From contig JAGUCH010000002.1 of assembly GCA_019096065.1 (NCBI GenBank), forward strand, positions 17,372,501 through 17,436,500: DNA of 64,000 nt, in the 5' to 3' direction. The notes beneath the pieces were generated by a model. The model was not told the DNA's origin. It searched no databases and saw nothing but the letters and a program-made list of their open reading frames with translations. Below are positions 36,063-45,172 of the stretch, piece by piece (the first letter of the stretch is position 1; each line of letters opens with the position of its first letter). The position numbers and the translations under genes are program-made. Source of the DNA: Paracyclopina nana. Its lineage: Eukaryota; Arthropoda; Copepoda; Cyclopoida; Cyclopettidae.

Positions 36063-36708
36063 CAGGGTGACCAGATGTGGCTATTAATAGCCAAAGTGGC
36101 TATTTTTGACCCATGTGTGGCTGCTACGGAAATTTAGGCCGAATAGCCATAGCCATTCGTGGCTATTGACTCCTCATTCAAAACATTCGAGCGACGCCTA
36201 GCGGAAAAATTCGGGTAATAACGTAGGCGAAAATTGAATAAAGGCGATGTACCTTTTTTAAGGCAAAATTAAAAAGTAGTAATATCTCGATCCCTCAATG
36301 GCAAGATTTTCACCTACTATTTTGATCACGAACGTCCGATAGCTGCCTCGCTAGTTGATTGTTATTGTTATGAGTGAGGAGTCTATTTTTGAACAGTCCG
36401 AAAATTTGATATTTTTACTAAATAAACGCTTGGAAATCATCAAAAAAGCAGGGGAAAAAATGAAATTTGCAAAATTGGCCAACTTATTTGTTTGATCTTT
36501 TGCCACCAATATATGAAGAAAATCATTATGAAATCCTTGATCCATCCGCAGCAATCCCAAAACTTGGGGAAAAATTTCAGAATAACAAATACTATCTTGA
36601 AAATTCCTAAAAATGTGGCTATTATGAGCAATTTTTCTGAGATAGCCAAACGTGGCTATTTTAGAGGAAAATCTGGCTACAACCCGCTCTAATTTTCTGG
36701 TCACCCTG
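36063..36708. mobile_element. hAT-type MITE (CAGGGTGACCAGA)
   Basis: Terminal repeats CAGGGTGACCAGA and TCTGGTCACCCTG bound 646 bp. The flanking 8-mers CCATGCGG (36055-36062) and CCAAGCGG (36709-36716) match at 7 of 8 positions. The termini fit the hAT pattern. The sub-terminal region repeats TGGCTATT-type words. It is non-coding. Confidence 0.85.
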
Positions 36709-36920
36709 CCAAGCGGGAACAGTGCACGTGTCTAGGTTTTCAAAATTGCGAGCGTGTGTGCAATAGCTTTCGCTCCACTCCGACTTCGCTAGTGCAGTTT
36801 CTCGCCCTCCCATTGGCCCAAATGTGCACAGGCCAAAAAACGAGTAGGAATGAAAAAAAAACCTGCTGGATCCAGCCACCAACTCTTCACTTTTTGCACA
36901 ATTGGACAATATCAAGGTCT

Positions 36921-37349
36921 ATAGACAGCAGCATCATAACAAAGACACTCCATCTACCGAGTTTTTTGAAGAAACACTTGTGAGCCGAGTTCAAAATCAC
37001 ATTTTGTATGCATTAGTCGAGCCACTTTATTTAGGGCAAATAGCTATAGTAAATGGTTACTTTGTTTTTACAAATGCATAGCTTCAGGACTCTAACGTCT
37101 TGATGTTTTAAGTTTTTTGGGTACAATAGATTTAAAACCATTTTATTTTACCGTCATAAAGTAATCCTTCACAAAAATTGATAACTCTTATGTGCTTGGG
37201 TCTTTATTTCGAACTACTTTACGAGTCGCAAAAACGCGCTAACTCAGTTTTTTGGCTCGAGCAGTGTCAGCTGAAAATCACAAATGTTGCCCATAAAGGC
37301 CGCTGGGATCGCCCTACATCAATGTTATTGTTATGATACTTATGTGAAT
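36921..37349. repeat. Dispersed 430-bp repeat, copy 1
   Basis: This segment is almost identical to 46835-47264 (a few differences, such as TTTTTTGGG against TTTATTGGG). Near its ends are inverse words ATCATAACAA and TTGTTATGAT. Both copies hold the same short frame encoding TEFFEETLVSRVQNHILYAL and a further ~20 residues, but with no start or splice context shared outside the repeat. Confidence 0.85.
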
Positions 37350-38257
37350 GGTCAAACAGAGGAGCAGCAACACACCTAATAATCGTTTTTTATTTCGAGC
37401 TGGGGCACGTAAAGTAGGGTCATTAAACAGCTGAGGAGCGAGGATTTTAAAATGGGAAAACTCGAGTACAGCTTTACTAGCCCGAGCCTGCGAGGGCTGT
37501 AATTGTACGAGTGTTTATACAAAATATACAATTTTATATTCTGTAATACGATTTTGGAGTGTTTTACTGACCAGGCTGCCCTGTGCCCTAGAAAATACTG
37601 CTCGGTTCTTAGTTGCTACGTGAATATCACTGGCTCTCATTAGCTAGCATCCAGTGGGTTGGGAGCAATTGGGCTTTGCTCACGGTGTAGTTACATTTTT
37701 CCGAATAAGGTAAAAAAGATGGCATTAGGAGTACCCTCCCATTCTTTTTCTAAGTCGCTTTAACTAGTTTTTCGCATAATCGTTATCATTTGGCTTTTTG
37801 ACTTTTAAAAACTCAATATTTGGCGTTCTTGTCAAGAAACAAGAGATTTTCTGCCTTTTCCAGAAAGCTCCACCGTGTATCAAGCTTTATTTTCATGGGC
37901 AAATTGTCCTACAAAGCATGCAATTATTAGTCAATTTGCCCATAAAATGACTACAAAACTAGATTAAAACTTGCTTTTCAAAAATTAGAAGACTAAAATA
38001 TTAGTGAAGTAGTTGAAATATATCAAATCTGGTTGCTTTAAAAATTGATCGGAGGTTCAATATTTTTAGATCGGGGCTAGTAGTGGGGCGGGTGCAAACA
38101 GAAACGGATCGAAATTCAATTTTCAGCCCTCTTAGCTTACGCTGCTATTAGCTGGAGTATCATTAGCTCCTCCTAGCGGCAAAAATCATAACTACCAGAG
38201 CCTCCGTGAGCAAAGCCCAATTAGGTAGATTTTTAAAATCCACTTCTTCAGATGTGT

Positions 38258-38330
38258 TCCTATGGCACAATGGTTAGAGTGCTAGGCTCTTGATTCAGCA
38301 GTCTAGTGTTCAAACCCCAGTCATTCCTTA
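38258..38330 (+). pseudogene. tRNA-derived pseudogene
   Basis: TGGCACAATGGTTAGAGTGC (A-box-like) and GTGTTCAAACCCC (B-box-like) have tRNA spacing and are followed by a T9 run. The acceptor stem (GTTCCTA against TCATTCC) and anticodon stem do not pair well, so this is a decayed or tRNA-derived sequence rather than a working tRNA. Confidence 0.55.
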
Positions 38331-38464
38331 CCTTATTTTTTTTTCTTTATCTGGCTTAAATTATGGTTAAAGTCCCATACATAGCATGCAACTTTCATGT
38401 ATTACCTCGGATTTTAAAATGGAAAAACACTCGCACAATTACAGCCCTTGCAGGCTCGGGCTAG

Positions 38465-38944
38465 TAGTGATGGAACGAGTTTCAGCTTGGCTTGAAAGCT
38501 TGAAGCTGAAACCCAGCTTGAGCTACATAAGCAAAAAGCTTGGGATCGCTCGAACCAAATTTTGAAAAGCTTGAAACCAAAAATACAAAGCTTGAAAAAG
38601 CTTGACACCCAAAAAAAAAAACTTAATCCATTTTTAATCAAAACAAAAAGGGCTGATTTTAAAATTAACTAATACTTGAGGGAGAACTTAAATCTTAAAT
38701 CTAAGTTTAAGCTATATCTGTCCTTATTTGCGCTTTTTGGGTAGTTTTTTCAAATCTGGTGACTAATTTCCATTTTTTATGTTAAAATTCTAAAAAAGTG
38801 AAAAGCTTGAAAAAAGCTTGAAATGTGAAATTTTGAGCTTGAAAAAGCTTGATAATAATTTTCAAAAGCTTGGGATCGCTCGAACACTTTTCAAAAAGCT
38901 TGAAGCTTGATCAAGCTGAAAATTTCCGGCTCGTTCCATCACTA
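38465..38944. mobile_element. hAT-type MITE (TAGTGATGGAACGAG), copy 2, nested
   Basis: The termini are the same as the 35168-35656 copy, the length is 480 bp, and it is flanked by a perfect 8-bp duplication CGGGCTAG (38457-38464 and 38945-38952). It is inserted in the right arm of the long-TIR element. Removing it and one duplication restores an arm that matches the left arm. Confidence 0.95.
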
Positions 38945-39354
38945 CGGGCTAGTAAAGCTGTACTCGAGTTTTCCCATCTTAAAATCCTCGCTCAGCTATT
39001 GAATGACCCTACTTTACGTGCCCCAGCTCAAAATAAATAACTAGTTAGTGACTTTGAATCTAATTTCTCACCTCTTTTTTCCAACTTCTTTGGAATTTGG
39101 ATTAATTCCATGGAAGATGAGGGGCATTAAATTACTTAAAATCCCTCAAATTTGATTCCAGGGCCGTTAAGTATTTAAAATCCCCCAAATTGCTTAGAAA
39201 GAACTGTGATATAAAAGAGCTGAGTCAGATCGGTAAACTGAATTATAACACGAGGAAATCGTATTGCAGTATATAAAATAAAAGTTGACATTGGACGAAA
39301 TGCATTTTTCCCCCTTTTTATTCGGTGAACGAAATTCAAAGAAGAAAATAAACC

Positions 39355-40347
39355 TCACTTCTTGGATCGATTCTTCTTGGCCACTTTACCGCCGCTGCAC
39401 AGTGGGCCACGGAGACCCTTCTTTCTCCATTTCAGCCAAATTATGAAATCCAGTTTCAAACACTTTTTTATCTTAAAATAGTTCGAATGGGTTCTTGGTG
39501 ATCAGAAATGACCATTTAAAAGGCTCTAAATTCAATTCGATTTGTGAATTCATGATCATTTTTGAGAAGCATCCCGAATTTGCTAAAAAAATCTAAGCAA
39601 AAAGAAATGTCAAAAAGTGGCTACAAGCTTCTACTGTTCCATTAGAACCATAATTTTTTTGTTGAAGCCTTAGATTAGAATTAGTCTAAGTATTTTAGGT
39701 CTCAAGAGAACAGGATTTCATTAAAAATAAGGGTCAAAATTGACCCAAAAAGATGAATCTTCTATTTGCATGTAAAACTAAACTAAATATTAGCTGAACT
39801 TTTTAAGTCCAAGGTTGTCCAACCCATAACACTGTCAAATTAGAGAAAAAGTAATATGAACGGGGTTGGATTGCAAAAAAAGTGCGTGAATTTGCGTAAG
39901 ACTTTGCTAGAAAGAGTCAAAAGTTCCAGTTTTACAGTAATTTGGGGGCTTTGCTAATGCGCTGCCGATTTGACGAAAAATAAGAAATGGAGGAAAATGC
40001 TTCAACGGGGCCCACTGTGCGCTGGTTGGTTTCTTCTTCTTTTGCAACTTTTGAATTTTCCGGGTTGACAGCCACTTGGGATAATTGCCATGTTCGTCCT
40101 TGAGTGATTTCTTCGAATATTTCGACTTTTCGCTGACGTCCATAACGGCCTCATTCGAGTCAAGCTGGATGGTGACATCTTCAGTTTTGTCCGCGTTTTG
40201 CATCAGCATATCAGAGCCGTCCTGGCTTTTGAGCTCCTTTGCAGCTTCCAGCATCTTGACAAGCCTTGTATTTTCACGCTCACCATACCGAATCCGCTTC
40301 ACGGCCTTCATTTTTCGCTTCCACTTACTCCTCAAGCTTTTGGCCAT
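39355..40347 (-). CDS. LLPH: LLP homologue (nucleolar learning-associated protein family)
   Basis: The start MAKSLRSKWKRKMKAVKRI is nearly identical to the family N-terminus. The block SKKSLKDEHGNYPKWLSTRK matches the conserved DQHGQYP.W segment, and a basic tail follows. LLPH is a small basic nucleolar protein linked to ribosome biogenesis. The frame is interrupted by a 622-bp element at 39398-40019. Splicing 40347-40016 to 39394-39355 (donor CACA|GTGGGC inside the element end, acceptor CTGTGCAG at its other border) restores a basic C-terminus ending GGKVAKKNRSKK and gives 123 codons (family about 129). Without splicing the frame ends in unrelated residues at 39907. An AATAAA (39317-39322, minus) follows the spliced stop. 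Confidence 0.88.
39398..40019. mobile_element. Transib-like element (CACAGTGGGCC ends) inside LLPH; candidate transposon-derived intron
   Basis: Inverse ends CACAGTGGGCC and GGCCCACTGTG bound 622 bp, flanked by a 5-bp direct repeat CGCTG (39393-39397 and 40020-40024). CACAGTG/CACWATG ends with 5-bp G/C-rich duplications are characteristic of the Transib superfamily. Deleting the element and one CGCTG yields a continuous LLPH frame (KKKKPTSGGKVAKKNRSKK). No transposase is encoded. The assignment to Transib rests on termini and duplication length only. Confidence 0.85.
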
Positions 40348-40405
40348 TGTCTACAATTCTTCTTTACGCTTAGCTCAATTTAGTTGAGTTGAGTTTTCTT
40401 CACGC

Positions 40406-41164
40406 ATGTCCCAGTTTGTTATGAATTTGGGCACGCATCGAATTTGTGTCGATCCAACCAAAATTGCTGCAATTAAGCATTGTTTTTCCATTGCTTTGAA
40501 GACTATAAAAGCTTCAAAATGCCAGATATTTTTCATAAGCAAAATAATAAAGGAGCAAATAATTTTTTCCCGTCCATATGAGTTTTGCATCATGGCATCA
40601 TTTATTCAAACTGCCTTAAAAAAAGTGCTCGGTTCACGCAAAATAAAAACAACAGCGGCAACACTCTTGATGATGTAAACACAAAACACTGCAAAGTCTT
40701 CATTCTAGTCTTGGAACGATCAAGTCAGAGACTTATATATCAAGAGAAGTGCTACTGGGCGAGGCTTAAGGGGGCGTGTTTGCAGATCTGCGGCACGCCC
40801 CAAAAGAGACTACAATGGAATTTTGGTCGCGGCTGGTTGAATTTGGGCCAGGGCAGACTTTTGGTTGCTAATAACTCCTAAATGAGTCAACTTAGCCAAA
40901 TTAGTCTTATTCAGCGAGCGGCTCAAATCTTTTCTCTTTTATAAATATTTTCACAACTATTATTAGGAATTAAAAGTTGTAATACAGAGGTGCGGGTTGG
41001 CGTTTTCCTTTCTGGATCAAAACAGCCCGCTGACTATTTCATTTGAACAGCCGACCTAAACATTTTCAAAATCACTTGTAGCACTTGGCGCCCGCTCGCG
41101 TGCAGTGAGAATGCAAGAAGAAGCACTTCTCTTTCTATATAAGTCACAAGAATTAAAGTAAAGG
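40406..41164. other. Divergent intergenic region between LLPH and LARS2
   Basis: LLPH (minus) and LARS2 (plus) diverge from this ~800-bp interval. Short plus-strand frames (about 40406-40881) show no domain, and their codon content looks random. The interval probably holds both promoters. Confidence 0.4.
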
Positions 41165-44100
41165 ATGGCAAGCCTAAAAGGCCTCGGTTCGGCCTACCTC
41201 AAGTCTTTTCCTAAAAGTTACATGAGCTTTGGTCGAGTCAGGACCATTTTTAGCTTGACTGGTGAGTGGCCAAAGTACTTGGAAGATAATCATCTCAAAG
41301 CCATTGAGCAACATTGGAAGCCTCTCGTTCCTCAGCTAGTAAAAGAAGCCCAATCCTCTGTTGGCAAAGAGGAAACAAAATACATTCTGAGCATGTTCCC
41401 CTATCCCTCTGGTCAACTTCATATGGGTCATGTGCGCGTTTATGCCATATCTGACGCCATGGCTCATTATCATAGGCTGATGGGCTACAAAGTCATTCAT
41501 CCCATGGGATGGGATGCGTTTGGCCTTCCAGCTGAGAATGCCGCAATCGAACGAAACATTCTGCCTCAAGAATGGACACGGAGAAATATCGAAAGCATGA
41601 GGAGCCAACTAGATGAACTTGCTTGCCTCTTTGACTGGGACCGCGAATTTGCCACGTGCGATCCAAATTATTACAAGTGGACTCAGTACTTTTTTGTCAA
41701 AATGTTCAAGGAAGGGATGGCTTACCAGAAGGAAGCCATTGTGAATTGGGATCCTGTGGACCAAACTGTGCTGGCAGATGAGCAAGTTGACAATCAGGGT
41801 AGATCCTGGAGATCAGGAGCCCTCGTTGAAAAAAGACCACTGAAGCAATGGTTTCTGAGAACGACCCGTTTCTCTAAAGATTTGTACAATGGATTAGACA
41901 GCCTCGATAAGGACAATTGGAGGGATATTGTCAAAATTCAACGGAATTGGATTGGAGAATGTGATGGTACTAATGTTGATTTTGAGCTCGAAAGCAGCGC
42001 TCAAAAGCTCACCGTTTGGACTGACAAGCCTGAATTACTGTCTGAAGTGGCCTTTATAGCCATAACATCAGACCACATTTTGAGCCACACTGAGAGCATC
42101 CTTGCTAGTAAGCTGTTCATCTTCTATAATAATAAGCATAATAATGGCTTATATGTTTCTTTTCAGCGTTTGGCGAAACGGGTAAAATTATGAATCAATA
42201 TGCCATTAATCCGTTCACTGGTACTAGAATTCCTATTCTTATACTTGACATGCAAGGAGAAATGGAAGCTTTTCTGGGTATACCAAGCATTTCAAGCGAA
42301 CACTTGTCCATTTGCCAAGCTGCCAATATTCTATATTTGCCAGAAAAGGTGAATGATTGTAGCTCTGAAGAAGCTCTGGCAAAATTAAGAGAACTCAATG
42401 TAGGCGGGCATTGGACATCTTCCAGGCTCAAAGACTGGCTTGTTTCAAGGCAAAGATACTGGGGCACTCCCATACCAATAATCCATTGCTCTGATTGTGG
42501 AAGTGTGCCAGTCAAAGAGTCAGATTTGCCTGTTGTACTACCCGTTATGGAAACTCTTTCAGTCAAGGGGAAATCTCCACTATTGCACGCTGACGAGTGG
42601 GTCAATGTGCCATGCCCAAGTTGTGGACAAAGTGCCCAACGAGAAACAGACACAATGGACACTTTTGTAGACTCATCATGGTACTTTGCACGCTACCTGG
42701 ATCCAAGGAATGAAAATGAGCCATTTGGCTGGGAGGCAGCAGCCCAAAATCTTCCAGTTGACTTGTACATTGGTGGCAAGGAGCATGCCACGTTGCATTT
42801 GTACTTTGCTCGATTTTTCACCCACTTCATGCACCACATAGGAGTGAGCCCTGTGAAAGAGCCTTTCCAAAACTTGCTGGTGCAAGGCATGGTCAAGGGC
42901 AAAAGCTTCCGGATTAAAGGCACTGGCAAGTATTTGGCACCAAGTGAGGTCTCAGAGCACACTGCCAAGGGCGAAGTAGTCATTGAAGAATGGGAAAAGA
43001 TGTCCAAATCTAAATACAATGGAGTGGATCCTGGAAGTATAATTCAACAGTATGGCAGCGACACCACAAAATTACTCATTTTGTCTGATGTCAGTCCACA
43101 ATCAGACAGAAAATGGAACCCAGAGGACTCTCACCAAAGAATTGAAGGCATGCAAAGGAGAATATGGAAGTTGGTTTACCAAATGATAGAGCTACAAAGC
43201 AGGCAAGATGTCCCTGAGCTCAATAAAGACAAGTTCGAAGAGCAGTCAATGAAATGTTGGGACGCTCGGAATTTCTACTTGAGAGTAAGACACATCACTC
43301 ATTCAATAATTTTAAAGACTTACTGCATAATTCACATTGACTTGAAGAAGGTCCTAACCCAAACTCTTTTTTACAACACCCAATAAATATACATTTTCTG
43401 AAAGCTCATGTTCTAAGGGTTCATTTGGTTATAATTTAAAAATCTGGCTTCCCATAACATAAAAATTTTCGGAAATGTCTAGCACCTACAGTTTATTATT
43501 TTTGGTGATTATATCAATAGCAATGACCCACTCAGAAAAAAGAAATTCAAATTAATCTGTAAAATGCACTCAAATTGAGAAGTTTGCTACCAAACGTATT
43601 ATGCAAAATTAATCAAGTTGGTAGCAAACAACTTTCAGCATGGTTATATCTCCGTTTATGTTCATCTTAGCAATTTTACTATGAAGTAACATCAGTTTAA
43701 TTTTTGAATTTTAGCGATTGAAGCAAACTATCCTGAAGAATAAACTGTTATTGAGCTAAACGTTTTTAAAAATTTGACGTTATTGGAAGCAATAGGCCAC
43801 AATTTTTATTTCAACGCCAAATGAACCTTTGAGACTCAGGCTTTAATATATAATTTTTGGGTATTGTACATAGCTCGGGTTAGATCCTTTGTCAAGTCAA
43901 TTTGATAATTATACATAGGGAGTGAACTATGCGCTGAGAGAAACTCAAAATTTGGCCATGGTGCAAGCCCGCATTCAAGGTCTTTTGGGTGACCTTTGGA
44001 CTTGTCATGGGAGGGTGAAAAGAGACTCTGGTGAATTTCAACGCGCCCTAGCCACAGCTGTCATCCTTTTGGCACCCATGGCACCACACTTCTCATCCGA

Positions 44101-44581
44101 GCTCTGGAGCGGCCTTGCCAAATGTGTGCCCATCATCAAAAATTCCCAGGACTTTGCATGGGACAAATCAGTGTTCCATCAAGCCTGGCCTGAATTGGAC
44201 TCGAATTATTGCCTCAAGTTGCTCGTGCAGAGAAATGGCAAGCCCCTCACTGAGATCCCTGTTGCTCTGCGGGAGTTCAGAGACTTGAATGAAGAGGAAG
44301 CGTTCAACTTGGCATGCTGCGACCAAAAGGTCCAGGAGGATGACGTGCTTGCCAGGAGCTCCAGGCGCAATTTCACCAAGTTGGCAGACTTTGAGGCAAC
44401 CCTAGATTTCAAGGTGGAGGAGCCAAAGCTCACCAAAGAGGAGAAACAGCGACTGAAGGAAGAGAAGAAAGAGGCCAAAAAGTTGAGGTTGCAGAAACGA
44501 GAGGAGAAAATCGCAAAGATCCAGAGTGACATTGAGGCCAAGCAGCAGCGGGGGCGCAAAATACAAAATGATGCTGAATGA
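41165..44581 (+). CDS. LARS2: Leucyl-tRNA synthetase, mitochondrial
   Basis: Exons 41165-42107, 42167-43284 and 43919-44581 give 907 codons (family about 903). The enzyme charges mitochondrial tRNA-Leu. It is a class Ia synthetase: HIGH-type motif HMGH near residue 87 (FPYPSGQLHMGHVRVYAISD), MGWDAFGLPAENAA, the editing insertion, RQRYWGTPIPIIHC, a Cys4-like ribbon (CSDCGSVPV, CPSCGQS), ETDTMDTFVDSSWYF, VDLYIGGKEHA.LHL and KMSKSKYNGVDP near residue 592. The anticodon-binding helices follow in exon 3 (LLAPMAPHFSSELW). The C-terminus has a charged extension of about 55 residues (KLTKEEKQRLKEEKKEAKKL and on) that is not usual for this enzyme. The N-terminus is suitable for mitochondrial targeting. 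Intron 2 holds a MITE. Confidence 0.97.
43399..43853. mobile_element. MITE family 'GGGTTCATTTGG', copy C (LARS2 intron 2)
   Basis: Left AAGGGTTCATTTGG with sub-terminal CCCATAACATAAAAATTTT, and right AAATTTGACGTTATTGGAAG with CCAAATGAACCTTT, are inverse. It is about 450 bp and non-coding. It ends about 65 bp before the exon 3 acceptor. Confidence 0.75.
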
Positions 44582-44596
44582 GAGCATATATTCTTC

Positions 44597-45148
44597 CTTC
44601 CTCTTCAGAGCATATTTCAATTTCTTTGTCAGCTATAGTGAGGTTCTCCATGGAACCTTCCTTAGCTTCTTGCGCCTCAACCTCCAGGGGCTTGAGGTCT
44701 TCAACGTCATGGTCCTTCTGGAGGATGTCAACATTCTTGTAGTCCTCTTCAGTCTGTTGCTCTTCTTACTGCTTTTGGTGCTCAGCTCGAGAATATACCC
44801 ATTTGGCAATTTGGTGGGACAAGTTGCAGTCCTGTTCAAGCAATTGACTTGAATGAAGAGGAAGTGTTCAACTTGGCATGCTGCGACCAAAAGGTCCAGG
44901 AGGATGACGTGCTTGCCAGGAGCTCCAGGCGCAATTTCACCAAGTTGGCAGACTTTGAGGCAACCCTAGATTTCAAGGTGGAGGAGCCAAAGCTCACCAA
45001 AGAGGAGAAACGGCGACTGAAGGAAGAGAAGAAAGAGGCCAAAAAGTTGAGGTTGCAGAAACGAGAGGAGAAAATCGCAAAGATCCAGAGTGACATTGAG
45101 GCCAAGCAGCAGCGGGGGCGCAAAATACAGAATGATAATGATGCGTAA
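44597..45148. pseudogene. Duplicated junction: tail of the neighbouring minus-strand gene plus tail of LARS2
   Basis: The interval 44597-44848 is a copy of the 3' part of the minus-strand gene (source about 45302-45560). The interval 44849-45148 is a copy of the last ~97 codons of LARS2 (source about 44287-44581), still open with its own stop. The order shows a tandem duplication of a ~565-bp block that straddled the two convergent gene ends. The LARS2 copy differs at a few residues (EEEAFN to EEEVFN, EEKQRLK to EEKRRLK, end NDAE to NDNDA). Confidence 0.88.
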
Positions 45149-45172
45149 TGAGAGTATTCTGTATATTCTTCT

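Larger units (their letters stand above)
37390..39037. mobile_element. Long-TIR non-autonomous element (interrupted by a hAT MITE)
   Basis: About 145 bp at the left (37390-37535; GAGCTGGGGCACGTAAAGTA, CTCGAGTACAGCTTTACTAG, CCCGAGCCTGCGAGGGCTGT) are inverted at the right end (38415-39037). The right arm is split by the 480-bp hAT MITE at 38465-38944. Without that insertion the element would be about 1.16 kb. The interior is non-coding apart from a tRNA-like sequence. Confidence 0.82.

Noticed and set aside
36952-37080. Gene encoding the TEFFEETLVSRVQ peptide
   Set aside because: The frame lies wholly within a dispersed repeat, has different upstream sequence in the two copies and no start shared between them.
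40406-40881. Short plus-strand genes upstream of LARS2
   Set aside because: No start context, splice sites or domain, and the amino-acid composition looks random.
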